Shown in pieces: positions 44,846 to 58,100 of a DNA stretch of 64,000 nucleotides. The first letter of the stretch is position 1. Each line of letters opens with the position of its first letter. The position numbers were made by a program, and so were the translations under genes. The DNA comes from Malus domestica (taxonomy: Eukaryota > Streptophyta > Magnoliopsida > Rosales > Rosaceae): positions 5,854,501 to 5,918,500 of the forward strand of contig NC_091673.1 of NCBI RefSeq assembly GCF_042453785.1, in the 5' to 3' direction. The notes beneath the pieces were generated by a model. The model saw only the letters and a program-made list of their open reading frames with translations. It ran no database searches and was not told the origin of the DNA.

Positions 44846-46550
44846 TATAGAATTAGAAGAAGAGGGTTGATGTACCACCCAAAAGCATTGGCAAATAGAC
44901 GGAGAAGGACAGGTCGGTGCAAGCCATTGGCTGTTAGTACAAAGTACGTTCTCTTTCTTTCCTTCACTAACTGATGCAAATAAAGAAAAAAAAGGAAAGC
45001 TTCAGAGAGAGAGAGAGAGTGAGTGACAAGGGACCCTTGATATCCACCGGATTTCCATACAAAAACAATCAAAATATTTTGATTAATTTGCGGTGAAATA
45101 AAATGACTAATTATTATGTTTTTTTAATGGACATATTGCCTAGCAATGAGCATATATATCTGAAAAATCATATTATCAAAGGATCGGTCAGAAAATGGGA
45201 ATTGACTGTTACCAACCCCAGCATTATAAAGTCCAAAGAAATGGGGCCATAGCTTTGGACAATCTTGAATGGGGATTGTTGGGATTTGAGAGGATGTGGG
45301 ATCATATTTTAGCTGCTTTGATTGGTCCATGTCCCATAGTACAAAATTAGCAGCCTAACTAGATATTAGATAAGCATCTGCACGCACCTATCAACATTTG
45401 TAACCAACTAACCTTTGTCAAACATATGTATCATGTTTTCTTTTTCTGTTTCCGGTTACGCGTCATGTATCATGTTTTTCTCTGTTAGTTTGTTGAACTT
45501 ATATTTGCAAAAATTATGCACATACACATGATGCATGTAAGGATACTATAACTTCACCGGTTAACTTGGTTCCATTCAGCTCCAAATAGATCAAATTGTA
45601 TATAAAAAAAAAAATGAACAGAACTAGAAATTCGGTTTGATCCTTCAGTTTGCTGGTACTTTTTGTCAACCCTAATGCCTATATATGTTACGAGAAAATA
45701 TATGGTAGTCAGGATACTCTCACAAAGGATGAGTGCATAATAGAGCCCGTTTCTTTGTGTACATGTATAAAAATCCAACCGATCGTTAGACTGACCTCCC
45801 AGATCTTTTTCCTTTAGTACGTACTGAATGTGCAATATGTTATTTATATTTTGCTCTGTGAAAGTAGACAACAAGGAGCATCTCACTTCACTATGGCCAT
45901 ACTACTATGTGTGTGTGTGTGTCATGCCAGCTAGAGAGAGAGAGAGACAGAGAGACAGATTCAATGAGTCAATAATAATACTAAGAACATAAATCAAGAC
46001 ACCCTAAGAGCAGTCTAGAAGATGAAGAGAGAGGGAAATAGGGTTTTAGTGAACTGAGAAGAAAAGGGATGAGGAGGCAGTTTCTGTGTGATTTGATCAT
46101 CAAGTCCCCATCTCTCTTTCTCCATGTAACCCCACACATCTCAGTCATATTGTCCTCAACTGCAGAGATATAGATGCCCTAAGCTATTCCATCTCTCTAT
46201 GATTGTTAGTCCCTTTCAGTCTTCTGTTAGCCAAAGAAGCTCACATCATCCTTCAACCCCACTCAATTGAGTGCAATCATGGCCATTCATATCTATCTCA
46301 CTTAACCTTAAATCAATTAATGATTAGCATAATCTAATTGTCAACCTAATCCAAAACATTCTGCATGCATGTTTCCATCAGTTAAAGCATACATATTTTT
46401 GTAATCTCCAACTTAAGCTCTATGGGGTAACTAAAATGAGTGCACTCATGGCCATCCATGCATCTCACTTAACCTTAATCAGCGATTAATTAGCATATTC
46501 TAATTGTCAACCTAATTCGAATATTCTACATGCATGCATGTTATTTTCAT
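44846..46550. other. Intergenic, no gene seen
   Basis: Short open frames only, none with a family motif. AG and GT microsatellites near 45007 and 45906. TGCATGCATG and ACTTAACCTTAA phrases recur near 46300 and 46460 as a short local duplication. Confidence 0.5.
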
Positions 46551-46554
46551 CATT

Positions 46555-46700
46555 TTTTTTAAAGGGAGACAACTGGTGGCAAACTACTGTTATCCACCCC
46601 TTTCGGAGGTTGGGAAGACTCACAAAGGCATTTCAGCCTCCCCTCTACAAGTCTAGCTTCCAAACCAGCAGCGGGTTTCGAACCCAAGATCTCAAGTTTT
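46555..46700 (-). mobile_element. tRNA-related SINE-like fragment
   Basis: On the minus strand GGGTTCGAAACCC fits a polymerase III B box. The downstream sequence (GGAAGCTAGACTTGTAGAGG) is non-coding. No clear A box or target duplication was found. Confidence 0.4.
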
Positions 46701-46715
46701 CATCAATTAAATTAA

Positions 46716-46718
<3 letters not shown>

Positions 46719-46769
<51 letters not shown>
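46719..46769. repeat. (TA)n microsatellite
   Basis: About 25 uninterrupted TA units next to the SINE-like fragment. Confidence 0.95.
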
Positions 46770-46772
<3 letters not shown>

Positions 46773-47429
46773 CGTCATCTCCAACTTAAGCTCTAATGAG
46801 TTTTGCTCTTCAAAATCAGTCCATTCTTAGGCTTAATTTTAGTTTTCATTATCAAACAAGTTTTTAGTTTTTAACTAAAAAAAGTGAAAATAGAAATTGA
46901 AATTTAAAAATAAAATAATTATCAAACTTCCCCTTAACTAGCTAATCACCGAGGATAATGAAACTAATTAACTACTCCCTTAAGGATGTCACACATTTGA
47001 TGACAGCTTATAAGTGGACCAGTAGAAATATATACTAGTTGTGTCTTGGTTGTCCCGAGTCACTTTATTCATGATGCTGATGGATGATATGAGATGATGA
47101 TGATGATATTTCTGGTGAAAGGGATGGTGATGAAGGAGATTTTGGATGAATCTCTACAAGGCCCCAAAGATTGATTAAAAATTGTGTAGAACATCTGTAT
47201 TCACAATAAAGGGTAGGTGGATCCTCATATGGGTCGTCCACTAGATTGACATGCTTCAAACTTTCACGGTGTGATAAATCATTTTCCATTCTTTCAAGTA
47301 CAAAAGCAAACAATGAGTATACGGTCTAGTATATCAAATATCATAATACAAGTGGTTGAATATTTGAAAAAAGGGAAAATACCAATCATTTGTAATATGA
47401 CACTTGGTGTACCAGACTGTGTTCCCGTT
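46770..47429. other. Intergenic with an unassigned 82-codon minus frame
   Basis: The minus-strand frame at 47313-47065 contains NDLSHRESLKHVNLVDDPYE and a His-rich end. It is not obviously repeat-derived, but I do not recognise it and see no supporting splice partners. Confidence 0.3.
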
Positions 47430-47600
47430 ACACTAAAAAATATAAGGAAAACTAATGAAAAAAGCTTGAAAACTTTGAGTTTTAACGATAAGAACAAAAT
47501 AAAGGATAAAGTGAATAGTATTATATTTGACTTTTTAGTGTAAAAATGTGGTTTTTCGTTAAAGTAAACAGTACCGCGGGATTTTCGTTAAAACTCTCAA
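47430..47600 (+). mobile_element. MITE, first copy
   Basis: AACTTTGAGTTTTAACGATA...GACTTTTTAGTGTAAAAATG...TTCGTTAAAGTAAACAGTAC. A related sequence lies in the opposite orientation at 50400-50560. Confidence 0.6.
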
Positions 47601-49800
47601 AAATATATCCTTTCTCTGACTTTCACAGCCCCAAAAATGATCATACACACACACTTGCACGTTTTAATTTTTTTCTTCCCTTGTATTTTTTTCCTTCAAT
47701 TTGCAAGACGCTGTGAACCTAAAAGAATGCATTGGGGGAAGTATTAGTCATTTCTTGATATATATAAATGTCTAAATAACATAAAAAAATTTGGAAAACT
47801 AACCGTTTTTACTATCGCATTAAAAACTTAGCCTTCTTCAAGGCCGCTCGAGCAATCCCTTTCAAGCAGACTCAGAAATTTTTTGTGAGATGGGCAACCT
47901 AATTTTTTCAATAGGGATTTGGGTTTAGAATCTCTTAGTGGACTAATATGTGCGAGTTTAGTAGCCCGGTTTAGCTTGAGTGGGCGAAGTGATTAACACA
48001 CTCTATACATGACTCATGAGTGCTATCTCAACGCCTCTCAAGCAATGCTCGAATCTCCAGCCGAGTAGTTAAAATTCTAAAGTCCAAAAAACAGGCTAAA
48101 AGTCTTTTTACCATGTCTAAATTTTAACTAGTTTTCAAAATTTTCCCCTAATATTCTCATGTATTTCTACACCTTAGATTAATTCGTCCCCTGTGATGGA
48201 CGGAAGAGCGAAAGGGCATCTTCCATTTTGTGATTGCAGGTTTGAGTTACAGCCACTTTTTGGTACTATACATGGATGGCTTTTTGCTACATTGATGATA
48301 TGTGAAAGTTGGCTGTGTGGGGGTGTTGGGGGTGCGTGGGAGCCAAGAATATTTCGTCTTTGAAAGACAGACTCAATTTTACAGCAATGAAAAAGGTTAG
48401 AAAAGCTACCAGAAAAGGGATATCTTTCTTTAATCTTCTCCCTTTTCCTTTTCGTTATTGGATGTGTACATAAAAGCTTTCCTGCGCCAAAATTGTGACC
48501 AGTTATGCCTTCACGTGGTGCCTTGCAGTTTTTCTTTGTTGAGGGAAAAAATTCCGTTTTGATGCATTTGACCAACTTCTGTCACACTGTATAAAAAAAA
48601 ACCCTAGTTTTGGACACTTTCTTTCTCGTTGGATTTTACGGCATCTTCTTCCCACATTTTAATCACCCTACACTATGTATGCATTAACTAAATGAAAGAA
48701 ATAGTTTCATGTATGTTGATTGGTTGTGCACAAAACAAAAAGACCACCGAATTGTGACACAAGCATTTTGGGAGTGTGGATTCTATTTTATTAATCAATG
48801 TGAAAACAAATCATTTGGTTAAATGGATAAGACATTTCATCACTCCAAGAAACCCTGAAATTTAGATTTTTGGACATTAACAATTCACAGGAAACCTAAA
48901 TAACCAAATAACTGAGCCGTAGTTAATGTTTCTGCTATTTTAAGACAAAATAGGCAATCTACCCAATGCAATAACCCATCACCTCTAAAAATAAAAAACA
49001 ATATCAAGCATTCCAAACAATATCAAATTACAATGATCCCCCCCCCCCCTCCCATTCTCTGCTCCTATACCAACCTTTCACATAAAGTAATCAATTTAAA
49101 TATATACTGAAGTTGTGTGGTGGGAGAGGGAGATCATATGCCTGCTTTAGTGTATGCATTACTAAGATACTGTCTCTTATTGTCTCATAATCACCATACA
49201 AATTAACAAAGCTACACATATATATACAAAAATATTTTGTGTAGAAACAAAGGATTTTGTATCGATAACGTGGACACTTGCTTTGATACGTTGATTACTA
49301 GTATACTTTCTACTAATTGTAAATGTTTTATCAATCTTTTATATAGACATTCTATTTTTTAATAAAGAACATATATCCTGTCCAAAAAAAATATTTGTAT
49401 GCACCAACCAAAAATATAAAATATGTCAAATGGGAGGTGTGGAAAGGATGGGAAGAGCAGAGATTCCACTTCTTAAAATAGGAGAAAGGGATGGGACAAT
49501 TTATCCTTGACCATGAGGACTCTCACTATCTTGTGCCATTCTTTGCTTCCATACCATCTCTTCTTAACCCAAATATCAATTTTTGGAAGAGAGAGCTATT
49601 AAAAAATTGAACAAAACAACAATATATTGTGTAGACCAGAAACCATCACTACCACCAATAAAATCCAAACTCCATTCAATTGTTGCCCTCCTTTTGCTTG
49701 CATCACCACCGTCAGACTTTGTCTCCAAATTATTAATTTACTCGTAAATTCATGCATTATAAGATCCCAAAAATAACAATAAAAGAACCAATTTATGAAT
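47601..49800. other. Intergenic, no gene seen
   Basis: The 133-codon minus frame at 48575-48174 has no family motif and no splice partners. A C run lies at 49039-49050. The rest is AT-rich. Confidence 0.45.
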
Positions 49801-49803
49801 TAT

Positions 49804-49806
<3 letters not shown>

Positions 49807-49842
<36 letters not shown>
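49807..49842. repeat. (TC)n microsatellite
   Basis: Uninterrupted TC repeat of about 17 units. Confidence 0.95.
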
Positions 49843-49846
<4 letters not shown>

Positions 49847-50130
49847 AGGACATTACATATATGGGGGGTTGGCTTGGTGACAAGAATCCACAGAGAAAAT
49901 TATGGAGATAGCAATGTCCGTCACTATCAAATGTTTGGCTATATGCTGTAACTAAAATTTACACATGACATTTACTGCATGGCGTTAATGAGACGACGGT
50001 TTCTAGTAAAAAGAAAAGGGCGGTCAAAGGGACGGTATAATGTTTCTGTCAAAATTTCCTTTGTGTCAGGGTGGGGAAAGAAAACCACTGATAGCTCCTT
50101 TTGCTCATCATGTTCTTCACACAAAAACAG

Positions 50131-50133
<3 letters not shown>

Positions 50134-50176
<43 letters not shown>
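50134..50176. repeat. (GA)n microsatellite
   Basis: About 20 GA units. The coding-like frames across it are repeat artefacts. Confidence 0.95.
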
Positions 50177-50178
<2 letters not shown>

Positions 50179-50271
50179 CAAAGCCTCAAGCACTTCAACT
50201 TTGCACTGCGCTTGTTCTTTTAATCTATTATCTGAATTCTCTAACTAACTGAGACTGATCTGATCGAGCTA

Positions 50272-50560
50272 CAAAGGAAGGAAGAGGATCCTCTCCGGAT
50301 CCACATTATGGAGATTTTAGGGATTCTCACATCTTAACCGTTCATCGTACATCGTGCGGCTAGTTTTCGTCAGATACTATTTGTGTTTAATTTTAAAAGA
50401 GAATATTAACGAAAAACTCATGGTACTGTTTATTTTAATAAAAAATCACATTTTTACACTAAAAAGTCAATCCTGGTACTATTCATTTTACCTTTTATTT
50501 TATCCTTATAGTTAAAACTCAAAATTTTCAAATTATTTTCATTAGTTTCCATTTTTTAAA
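50272..50560. mobile_element. Adjacent MITE fragments
   Basis: 50272-50395 carries GGATCCTCTCCGGATCC and resembles 51259-51470. 50400-50560 is an inverted relative of the MITE at 47430-47600 (CATTTTTACACTAAAAAGTC). Confidence 0.55.
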
Positions 50561-50833
50561 ATCTAACACTCATTACTAAAGTTTAAAAATTATAAAATAC
50601 TCAATTTGAAACGTTGAAAGCGTCAAACTCAAAAGTGCGAAAATTGTTACCGTCAACATTTTTATGTAATTCGTCTCAGTGATGAGATCGAGTACTGTTC
50701 TTAAACTGGTTCCAACTTTTCCACCTTATCTGCAAAGCTTGGTAATGGCCGTCCCTCTGATAATTGTAAAAGTGACATTATGAAGTAACGGAAGGTAAGT
50801 ACTGTTACAAGCTGCAACTCTGTACGTGCATTA

Positions 50834-51237
50834 GAGCAACTCCAGCCTTGCTGGTTGCTCGGGCGTCAGGCGAGGAGAAAGGGCCCTCGGGCCGGTGGGA
50901 GCAAATCCAGCGGGGAAGGGCCCGAGTGAGGGTGGGAGGTCGAGCGAAGGGGGGGGTGGGGAGTCGACGGGCCTGTGGCCCGAGGGTTTTATATTTTTTT
51001 ATTTTTTTTGTGTCAGAGAGAGAGATAGCTTTTGTAATTTTTTATTATTTAAACAAACATAAAAAAACTATTATTTTTATTGCTTATTGCCAGGAGGAAG
51101 GGTTCCAAGGGTGGAGATGTAAATGGCAATTACTGTTCATTAATGGTAATTACTATTCATTTAAGGCAATTACTGTTCAATAGGGTGGATTGAATAGTGG
51201 ATTGCCAGGGGGGAGGGCTCCATGGGTGGAGTTGCTC
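50834..51237. mobile_element. Harbinger-like MITE
   Basis: 404 bp with ends GAGCAACTCCA and TGGAGTTGCTC and a TTA target duplication at 50831-50833 and 51238-51240, which fits PIF/Harbinger. The left half is unusually GC-rich (GGGCCCGAGTGAGGGTGGGA region), and the right half has repeated GGCAATTACTGTTCA units. Confidence 0.75.
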
Positions 51238-51258
51238 TTATGGACTAAGGTTTCTCGA

Positions 51259-51470
51259 ACGGAAAAGGATCCTCTTAGTGGGGATATGGGGGATCATCAA
51301 TCACGATTGTTCATAGTATATCATGCGGTCAGTTTTCGTTAAATACTATTTATATTCAATTTAAAATTTAAAATGATTTCTGACTATACGATGTACGATG
51401 AACGGCCGTGATTGATTGATCCTCCGGATCCCCACAAAGAAATTCCGGAAATGATCCTTTTCCTTCTCGA
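51259..51470. mobile_element. MITE with GGAAAAGGATC ends
   Basis: GGAAAAGGATCCTCTTAGTG at the left is mirrored by ATGATCCTTTTCC at the right. The interior contains a second inverted pair around GATTGTTCATAGTATATCAT and ATGTACGATGAACGG. Confidence 0.65.
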
Positions 51471-51589
51471 ACCCTAATAGCTCTTGTTTCCACTGTTTTG
51501 ACTACATGTACAATATCTCTTTCGGACTCTAGCAGCAATAATATATATAAATATATAGCACACTTGGCTACAAGTCAGCATGCATGTGC

Positions 51590-51905
51590 CTAATGAGTGT
51601 GTGAATCCCACGTCGGAAAAGTAAAAGACTTTGTATGTGCCTATAAAGGGTTGGATCACTCCCTACTCTTTGGTTTATTGTGGAATTTCAACTTTCTTAA
51701 TAGTTAAAGAAGGTTAACCCATGTGTTGAGCCAAATGGACTGTGCTCTCGCACCACCCAATATATATGTATTGTTCATGTGTTTGACTTATGATTGCACA
51801 TTTGATGAGGGCGTTGTTAAGAGTGTGAATCCCATGTCAGATAACTGAAATACCTTACATGTGCTTATAAATAGCTGATTTACGTACTACTCATATTACC
51901 ATTTT
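51590..51905. mobile_element. TRIM-like element
   Basis: Direct repeats about 220 bp apart: GTGTGAATCCCACGTCGG and GTGTGAATCCCATGTCAG, each followed by a CTTATAAA or CCTATAAAG box and an ACTACTCATATT/ACTCCCTACTCTT phrase. Similar plan to 43190-43530. No coding capacity. Confidence 0.5.
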
Positions 51906-51914
51906 ATTTTACGA

Positions 51915-52080
51915 TAAGGGATGTGATATTCCACACACCCTTTTTACTTCTCATAAAACCTTCTAATTTTGCCCGTCGAATCAGATGAATTGAAGAAAAT
52001 CAAATGACAGAAATTAACAAGAGGTTTGTAAGAAGTAAAAATATGGCGTGTAGATAGCACACCTCTTAGGATAAAACGCA
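51915..52080. mobile_element. MITE
   Basis: About 155 bp with mirrored ends (AAGGGATGTGATATTCCACA and a GTAGATAGCACACCTCTTA partner) and an internal inverted match around ACTTCTCATAAAACC / AGGTTTGTAAGAAGT. Confidence 0.6.
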
Positions 52081-52500
52081 AACTTCCTTCGGCTTCACAT
52101 TTCGAAATAAGTGTGTCAGAAGTCAGATAAATGATACTAAAACCACTCATGATGTAGTTTGTTGAGAATAATAAGGTTTGGTCGTTTCTCTAATAATTCA
52201 TCATAATTTGAATGAGGTAATAATTAAACTCCTCATGAGATGGATAGTAATTTATGAATCAAGGGATAGAAATCAAGACCGTCGGGAACCGGGAAGAAAT
52301 ACAAGGTGGGGCCTGAGGGAAACATTTTGGTAAAAGTAATCAAAGAAAAAATTATTTCACTTCAGTCTTTCACACTACTCAGAGAGAGAGAAGAGTATAA
52401 AGCGGGATAGGACGTTGGGGTTTTGCTTCTCTTGAAGATAGGTAAAGATTGGAGGAGGAGAGAGAAAGAAGAAGGTAATTGAGGAAAACATTTGAAAGAT

Positions 52501-53836
52501 ATGGAAGAACATCTGAACCCCTTAGCTGTGACTCATCTGCTTCAACACACCCTGAGAAGCTTGTGCAATCACGAAAACTCTCAGTGGATTTATGCAGTCT
52601 TCTGGAGGATCCTTCCTAGAAACTATCCACCACCCAAGTAAGCAGACCAAAATACTGAAAAAGTTTCCAAAATAATTACAGAAAAATGATTTTTTTTCGT
52701 ACTTTTTCTTCGAGTTCAGTTCCCACATAGTTAGTATATTAAAATTGTTATTTTCGTTAATAATTTTGTTTTATAACAGATGGGAAGGTCATGGAGCTTA
52801 TGATAGGTCAAGAGGAAACAGAAGGAACTGGTATATATTAATTTAATCAATTTTTTTAATTTAGTTTGATAGTATAAAATAGATTCATAGCTAGGTTGTC
52901 TATGCATCTAATTATATATGTATATCTATATATGTGTATGCAGGATATTGGTTTGGGAAGATGGATTCTGCAACTTTGGTGCGTCCTCACCGGCTCATGA
53001 TCAGATCAACTCCAGTTCTGATCAGTGCCCTGCGGGACCTTCATCAATGTATAGCAACTTAAGCGATCAATTTCAACTATACAATGGCCTGCAACCTGAG
53101 CTTTTCTTCAAGATGTCCCATGAGATCTACAATTATGGAGAAGGGTAATTAACCTAGTTAAGAAGAAACATATATATATGATTAATTAATTAACCAATTA
53201 AATATTGGACTAGTTCTAATTTTGTTTTTCTCTGAGTGTACCTGATCACTGAGCTCTGACAATACTAATTAATCAACTGGTGATTGTTGTTATATAGGTT
53301 GATCGGGAAAGTGGCGGCAGATCATAGTCATAAGTGGATACACAAAGAACCAAATGATCAAGAAATCAACTTCTTATCAGCATGGCATAACTCAGCAGAC
53401 ATGGTATATAAATATAATACGAAATGCATTAATTAATTTTACTGCTCCTGATCAATGGTTCTATATATATATGATTCAGTTTGTCATTTCATGCGGCATA
53501 TACTAACTAATTACATCCAAAATTTTTATATAACTACACCCTCGATCCCCAGTTTTGTTTCAATACAATTTGTCTGTACGTGTCATTAGGTTTTTAAATT
53601 TTACTTTTTTTGCCTCAGCACCCTAGAACATGGGAAGCCCAATTCCAGTCTGGCATAAAGGTACTTAATTAAGCATTTTTAAACCCCACATCACAAAAAT
53701 TCCAAAATCTTTTTATAATAATTTTGTTTCTAAATGTTTGATTTGATTTTGATTAAAATGTCCTGCAGACCATAGCCCTGATAGCAGTTAGAGAAGGTGT
53801 CGTTCAGTTAGGAGCTGTTCACAAGGTGAGGCTCTG

Positions 53837-53875
<39 letters not shown>

Positions 53876-54575
53876 ACTATTGAATGTTTGTTTTTTATAG
53901 GAAACGATATTCTCTCTCTAAACTAAAGTAATTGTACATCAAAGACTGCAAAATTTTATTGCATGTTTGCAAATCCTGCAGGTGATTGAAGACTTGAGCT
54001 ATGTAGTTCTGCTAAGAAAGAAGTTCAGCTACATCGAAAGCATCCCCGGAGTGCTTCTCCCACACCCATCATCTCCATCCTTCCCCTTCAAGCCTGATCG
54101 TCATCATGGCTATGCATACGGTCCCACCCCAGATTATCATCATCATCCTCAACATGCATGGCATTTCCAAGGTGGCACAAACCCTCTTGCACCACCTCCA
54201 ACTCATGACTTCATGTATGATCATCCCCAATATCTCAACCCTAATCAAGTAGTTCCACTGAAAAACATAACCCCCTCCATGAGCAGCCTTGAAGCCCTCC
54301 TCTCTAAGCTTCCCTCCGTCGTGCCGACGAATGACGATCATCATCATCATCATCCACAGCCGCACGATCAATCCCAGTTTGTGTTATCTCATGGACCTGT
54401 GGACTTCATGGCAATGACCGAGCAGAAAGTGGCCAAGGAGGAGACTACTGATCATGATGACGGTCATGACCGTAACGAAGAATATAGGCCGTCGGATTAC
54501 CAAAACGTCGGTGAAACCAGCAATTCTATTTCTGCTTATTCCCGTCAACAGCAACAGCATTTCCATCACGACTAA
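52501..54575 (+). CDS. bHLH-MYC_N domain protein without bHLH region, His-rich tail
   Basis: 395 aa in seven exons: 52501-52637, 52780-52830, 52944-53144, 53298-53403, 53619-53660, 53769-53825, 53982-54575 (sum 1188 nt, all GT/AG). The N-terminal half (residues 1 to about 215) is the bHLH-MYC/R2R3-MYB N-terminal domain: LLQHTLRSLCNHENSQWIYA, FWRILPRNYPPPKWEG, ILVWEDGFCNF, GEGLIGKVAADHSHKWIH, FQSGIKTIALIAVREGVVQL. In MYC-type factors this region contacts partners. No DNA-binding helix-loop-helix follows. The tail is rich in His, Pro, Asp and Gln (HHHHHPQP). Public plant annotations often call such proteins WNK-related, but no kinase motif is present. Probably a nuclear regulator (inference). 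Intron 6 carries a CT microsatellite. Confidence 0.88.
53839..53871. repeat. (CT)n microsatellite in intron 6
   Basis: About 16 CT units, 13 bp after the intron 6 donor. Confidence 0.95.
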
Positions 54576-55166
54576 TTATTAATTAAGCAAGTTTTAGTAG
54601 TTTTTAATTAGCTTTATTTGGTCGTCAGCTTAATTTATATATAGGAATGCAGATTGATTATTTCTAACATTGTTAATTAGCAAGCTCTCGTATATATAAT
54701 CCTATTATTACACTATAATGTAAGGGGTGATCTTGATCTTATAAAAAGGGAGTACTTCAATTCGCCACCCTACTTTTCACCGTTAGATGAGTTTAAATTT
54801 CGATATCAGTATAAGAGATTGGCACAAATCTCAAAACTTAAAACACATCCAATGTTACAAATAGTTGCACTCAATGAATTATGCACTTGTTTAATTACTT
54901 CGTGTGTGGACGAGTCGAAGGCTCGCAGAAAATAGGACAACCGCAAAAGGCAAGAGGATGTATACATTTGATGAAGAGAGCTGAGTTGTGGGAACAGAAA
55001 CTTTAAAAAAAAAAAAAAAATTGAAAACAAATTTGGGCGGTACAGCTGATGGAAACGATCGTCAACACAATGGTAAAACAACAAACGCATTCATAGTATT
55101 CTAAATTCCTGAAGTCACCCTCCATCAATCTTAATCTTAAATAAGAAAATTAAAAAGCAAATCTTT
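54576..55166. other. Convergent intergenic region
   Basis: Shared 3' flank of the plus-strand bHLH-MYC_N gene and the minus-strand ThrRS gene. No further gene. A run of A at about 55005-55020. Confidence 0.6.
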
Positions 55167-58100
55167 CTAATGGAACGCTTCGACTTCGGCCTTGAAGTGC
55201 TGGAGCAGATTGTCCATGGTCATTACGGTGACATCTCCCTTGTCCCTCACCCGTAAGCTCACCTGGAACAATACGAATCAAAGATTAGCTTCTCAACAGA
55301 ATAGCACAAGTTCAGCATAACTAACACGAGAAGGAACCAGATAATGAGGTGACCCGTGTCGTTTGATATGCTCGAAGTAAATTTTTGCAGTTTTGTTTAT
55401 CATGTAAATTAACCAAAACAGAGACCGGTCGAAGGATAACTTGAATAATCTAGAGAAATAGAAATGAAGAGAACCTGTCCAGTCTTGACTTCTTCCTCGC
55501 CCACAACTAAAATGTAGTTGTACTGTGCTATCTGAGCTTCTCGTACCTGCAGAGACAAACAGTCAGGCAACAAAAAACAATCCATTGAACCAATCCTGTT
55601 GTCACCAGAGTTGGCCGGGTTTGCTAAAAGCCCAATGGACGTCCAATAACCCGTACAAAATCTTTTATATATAAAACCAGAGCCCCAATTTGGGGTCACG
55701 CCCCTCAGCCAAAAAAATAATCAAAAGCAGCTAAGAATGCATAAAACAATGTAAGGGTAATTTTGTAAATTTACTTTTTAATAATTTTGTCATAGAACAA
55801 GTGGGTAAGCAATCTGTCAGAGTTAGGAGCAATTAGGTATGAACGGTCATATCATCAAAATATACGAACAAAACATCTTAAAAGACATGTAATATCAGTT
55901 ATAAAAAAAATCGTTCGCAAGCAAATAATAATGTGATCAAATTAATTATCAAATTTTTTTTTTTTAACAAGCGATATTATCTACACTAAGGGGAAGAGGA
56001 TAGATTTATCCTCGCAATAGACTAGCAATAATATGATTCAATCAATTGTTTATTAAATATTATTTTCTCCATTTTAAAACACGTTCAAAACATCTTAAGA
56101 GACGTGTAATGCCAGTTTTTAAAAAATAAAAAAAAGCGTTCGCACACGAATAATTATGTAATTAAATTAGTTGTCAAATGGTTTTTTTTTTTCTTTTAAC
56201 ATACGATATTATCTACACTAAGAGGGGAGCGGTTGGGCTTACCCTCACAATGAACTAGCAATAATGTGATTCAATCAATTGTTTATTAAATATTATTTTC
56301 TCTATTCTTAATGTAATTTTATATCAACCAATTTTATTATATGAATGCAGCTGCTTTAATTGGTTTACGAGAGATTTCTTCTAGCATGATATAAGATTAT
56401 TCTTTTATTTCAAATATTTAACTTTCCTTTTGTCAATTTACGAATATAAATCTATTGAAAATGTGTAAGTCACACGTAGCATGCTGTGATTCAAAAAATG
56501 CATTCTGCAAGTGCATAAGCGCATGCGTGAAGGCTAATACAAACAAAATGAGACCAAACAGGAATGCTTGATGCAGAGGACAACAGTATGAATTCCTACC
56601 TTTTTCTGAATGGTTCTATCAGTAGTGTCAACATCAACATAATAACCAGCTTGATGGATACGATCCCGAACCTACAAAATTGCAACAGTTTTTATACACA
56701 ACATAATAATATAAAATAATTTGAACCGCCATAAATCTCACTCAAGCATTTTATACTACCCATAACATGATGCATTTATAGATAAATTGAACTAGCATGC
56801 TCAGTTTCATTAACTACCAAAACCAGCAAGTGTGTATGTACATCATCAACTGCATTTATATAGATCTAAGATCTAGAAGGGGAACAGAAAAAAGTTCATA
56901 GAACCTCGTAGTGGTCAACCAATAACCAGAAAAGCACTAACATACTACCTCCAGAGCATAAGGTTGGGATTTGTCTGAGACAGGGCAAACAATTGCCTGA
57001 CGTGGACTAAGCCAGAAGGGCCACTTTCCTTTGTAGTTCTCCAACAGTATAGCAAACATACGCTCAACGGAGCCTAAAACAGCTCTGTGTATCATAACAG
57101 GTCTCTCCAACTTGCCTTCTTCCCCCTCTGCAGAGTAATTCAGCTCGAATTTTTGTGGAAGCTGAAAATCAAGCTGCAACCAGGATATTGTTTCAATGAT
57201 AGATAGTTACATAGGACTATAGGAGGAACAACAACACGAAGAAGAAATACTGAAAGAGGTATAACCATTAAAGAATTGATCATTAGTACCTGTAGAGTTG
57301 CGCACTGATATTTTCTGTTCAGTGCATCAGATACACTGATATCTATTTTTGGTCCATAAAATGCACCATCCCCTTCATTTATCTGTGTAGCAAGACTAAC
57401 AGCGTAAGCATTCAGTCACAAGCAAGAAATTCAGGGGCCCCTAACACACAGCTTAAGAAAACAAAGCACAGATAATGGACCAGATTGGCAACTCAGCAAT
57501 AACAAAAAGAACTCAGTTCAATCTATGTCAATGGTAAAATGGTGGAGTAGAAAATGGCTTAATGAGTCAAATCTATCCATTCAATACAACGTTCCAGCGA
57601 AACAAAGTTTGCTTTACTAAAAAATGCTGCTCAGCTACAATGAGGTTTGAAACTAGGTTGGACTGAGCTAGAAAAGAAATATGACCACCCTGGCTCCACT
57701 ACGGAGTTCGCTATATGTTTGAGGGAGTAGGATTCTCTCCCCTCCTCTCACAGTTTTTTTTGTCTCTCTCTAAAAAAAATCAATAACAGATGTTGACGTA
57801 GCTTAATCGTAACTGTTTAAATAGGAGGGGAGGGAAGGGGAGAGAGATTAGGAGGGGAAAGAATCCTCCTCCATGTTTGAGAGCAAATAAAGCACAAGGC
57901 AAAAGTACCTGCCAGGGCTTGCCAAACTCATTTAATGCGTCTGCAAGAGCAGCCTCAGCTTTCTCCCATGTTGCCAGATCTCCCATGTGTTTTTCTGGCA
58001 TCTGCAACATAAGTACTCACAAGATGTTTGTACAACACAAAAAATTTGAATCTGCATCCTTAAGTAATGAAGTCAAGAGGTTTGAAGCTTTAAGCACAGG

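Noticed and set aside
45554..45886. 110-codon minus frame
   Set aside because: AT-rich low-information sequence with no family motif.
48174..48575. 133-codon minus frame
   Set aside because: No recognisable domain, unusual composition, no splice partners; probably chance.
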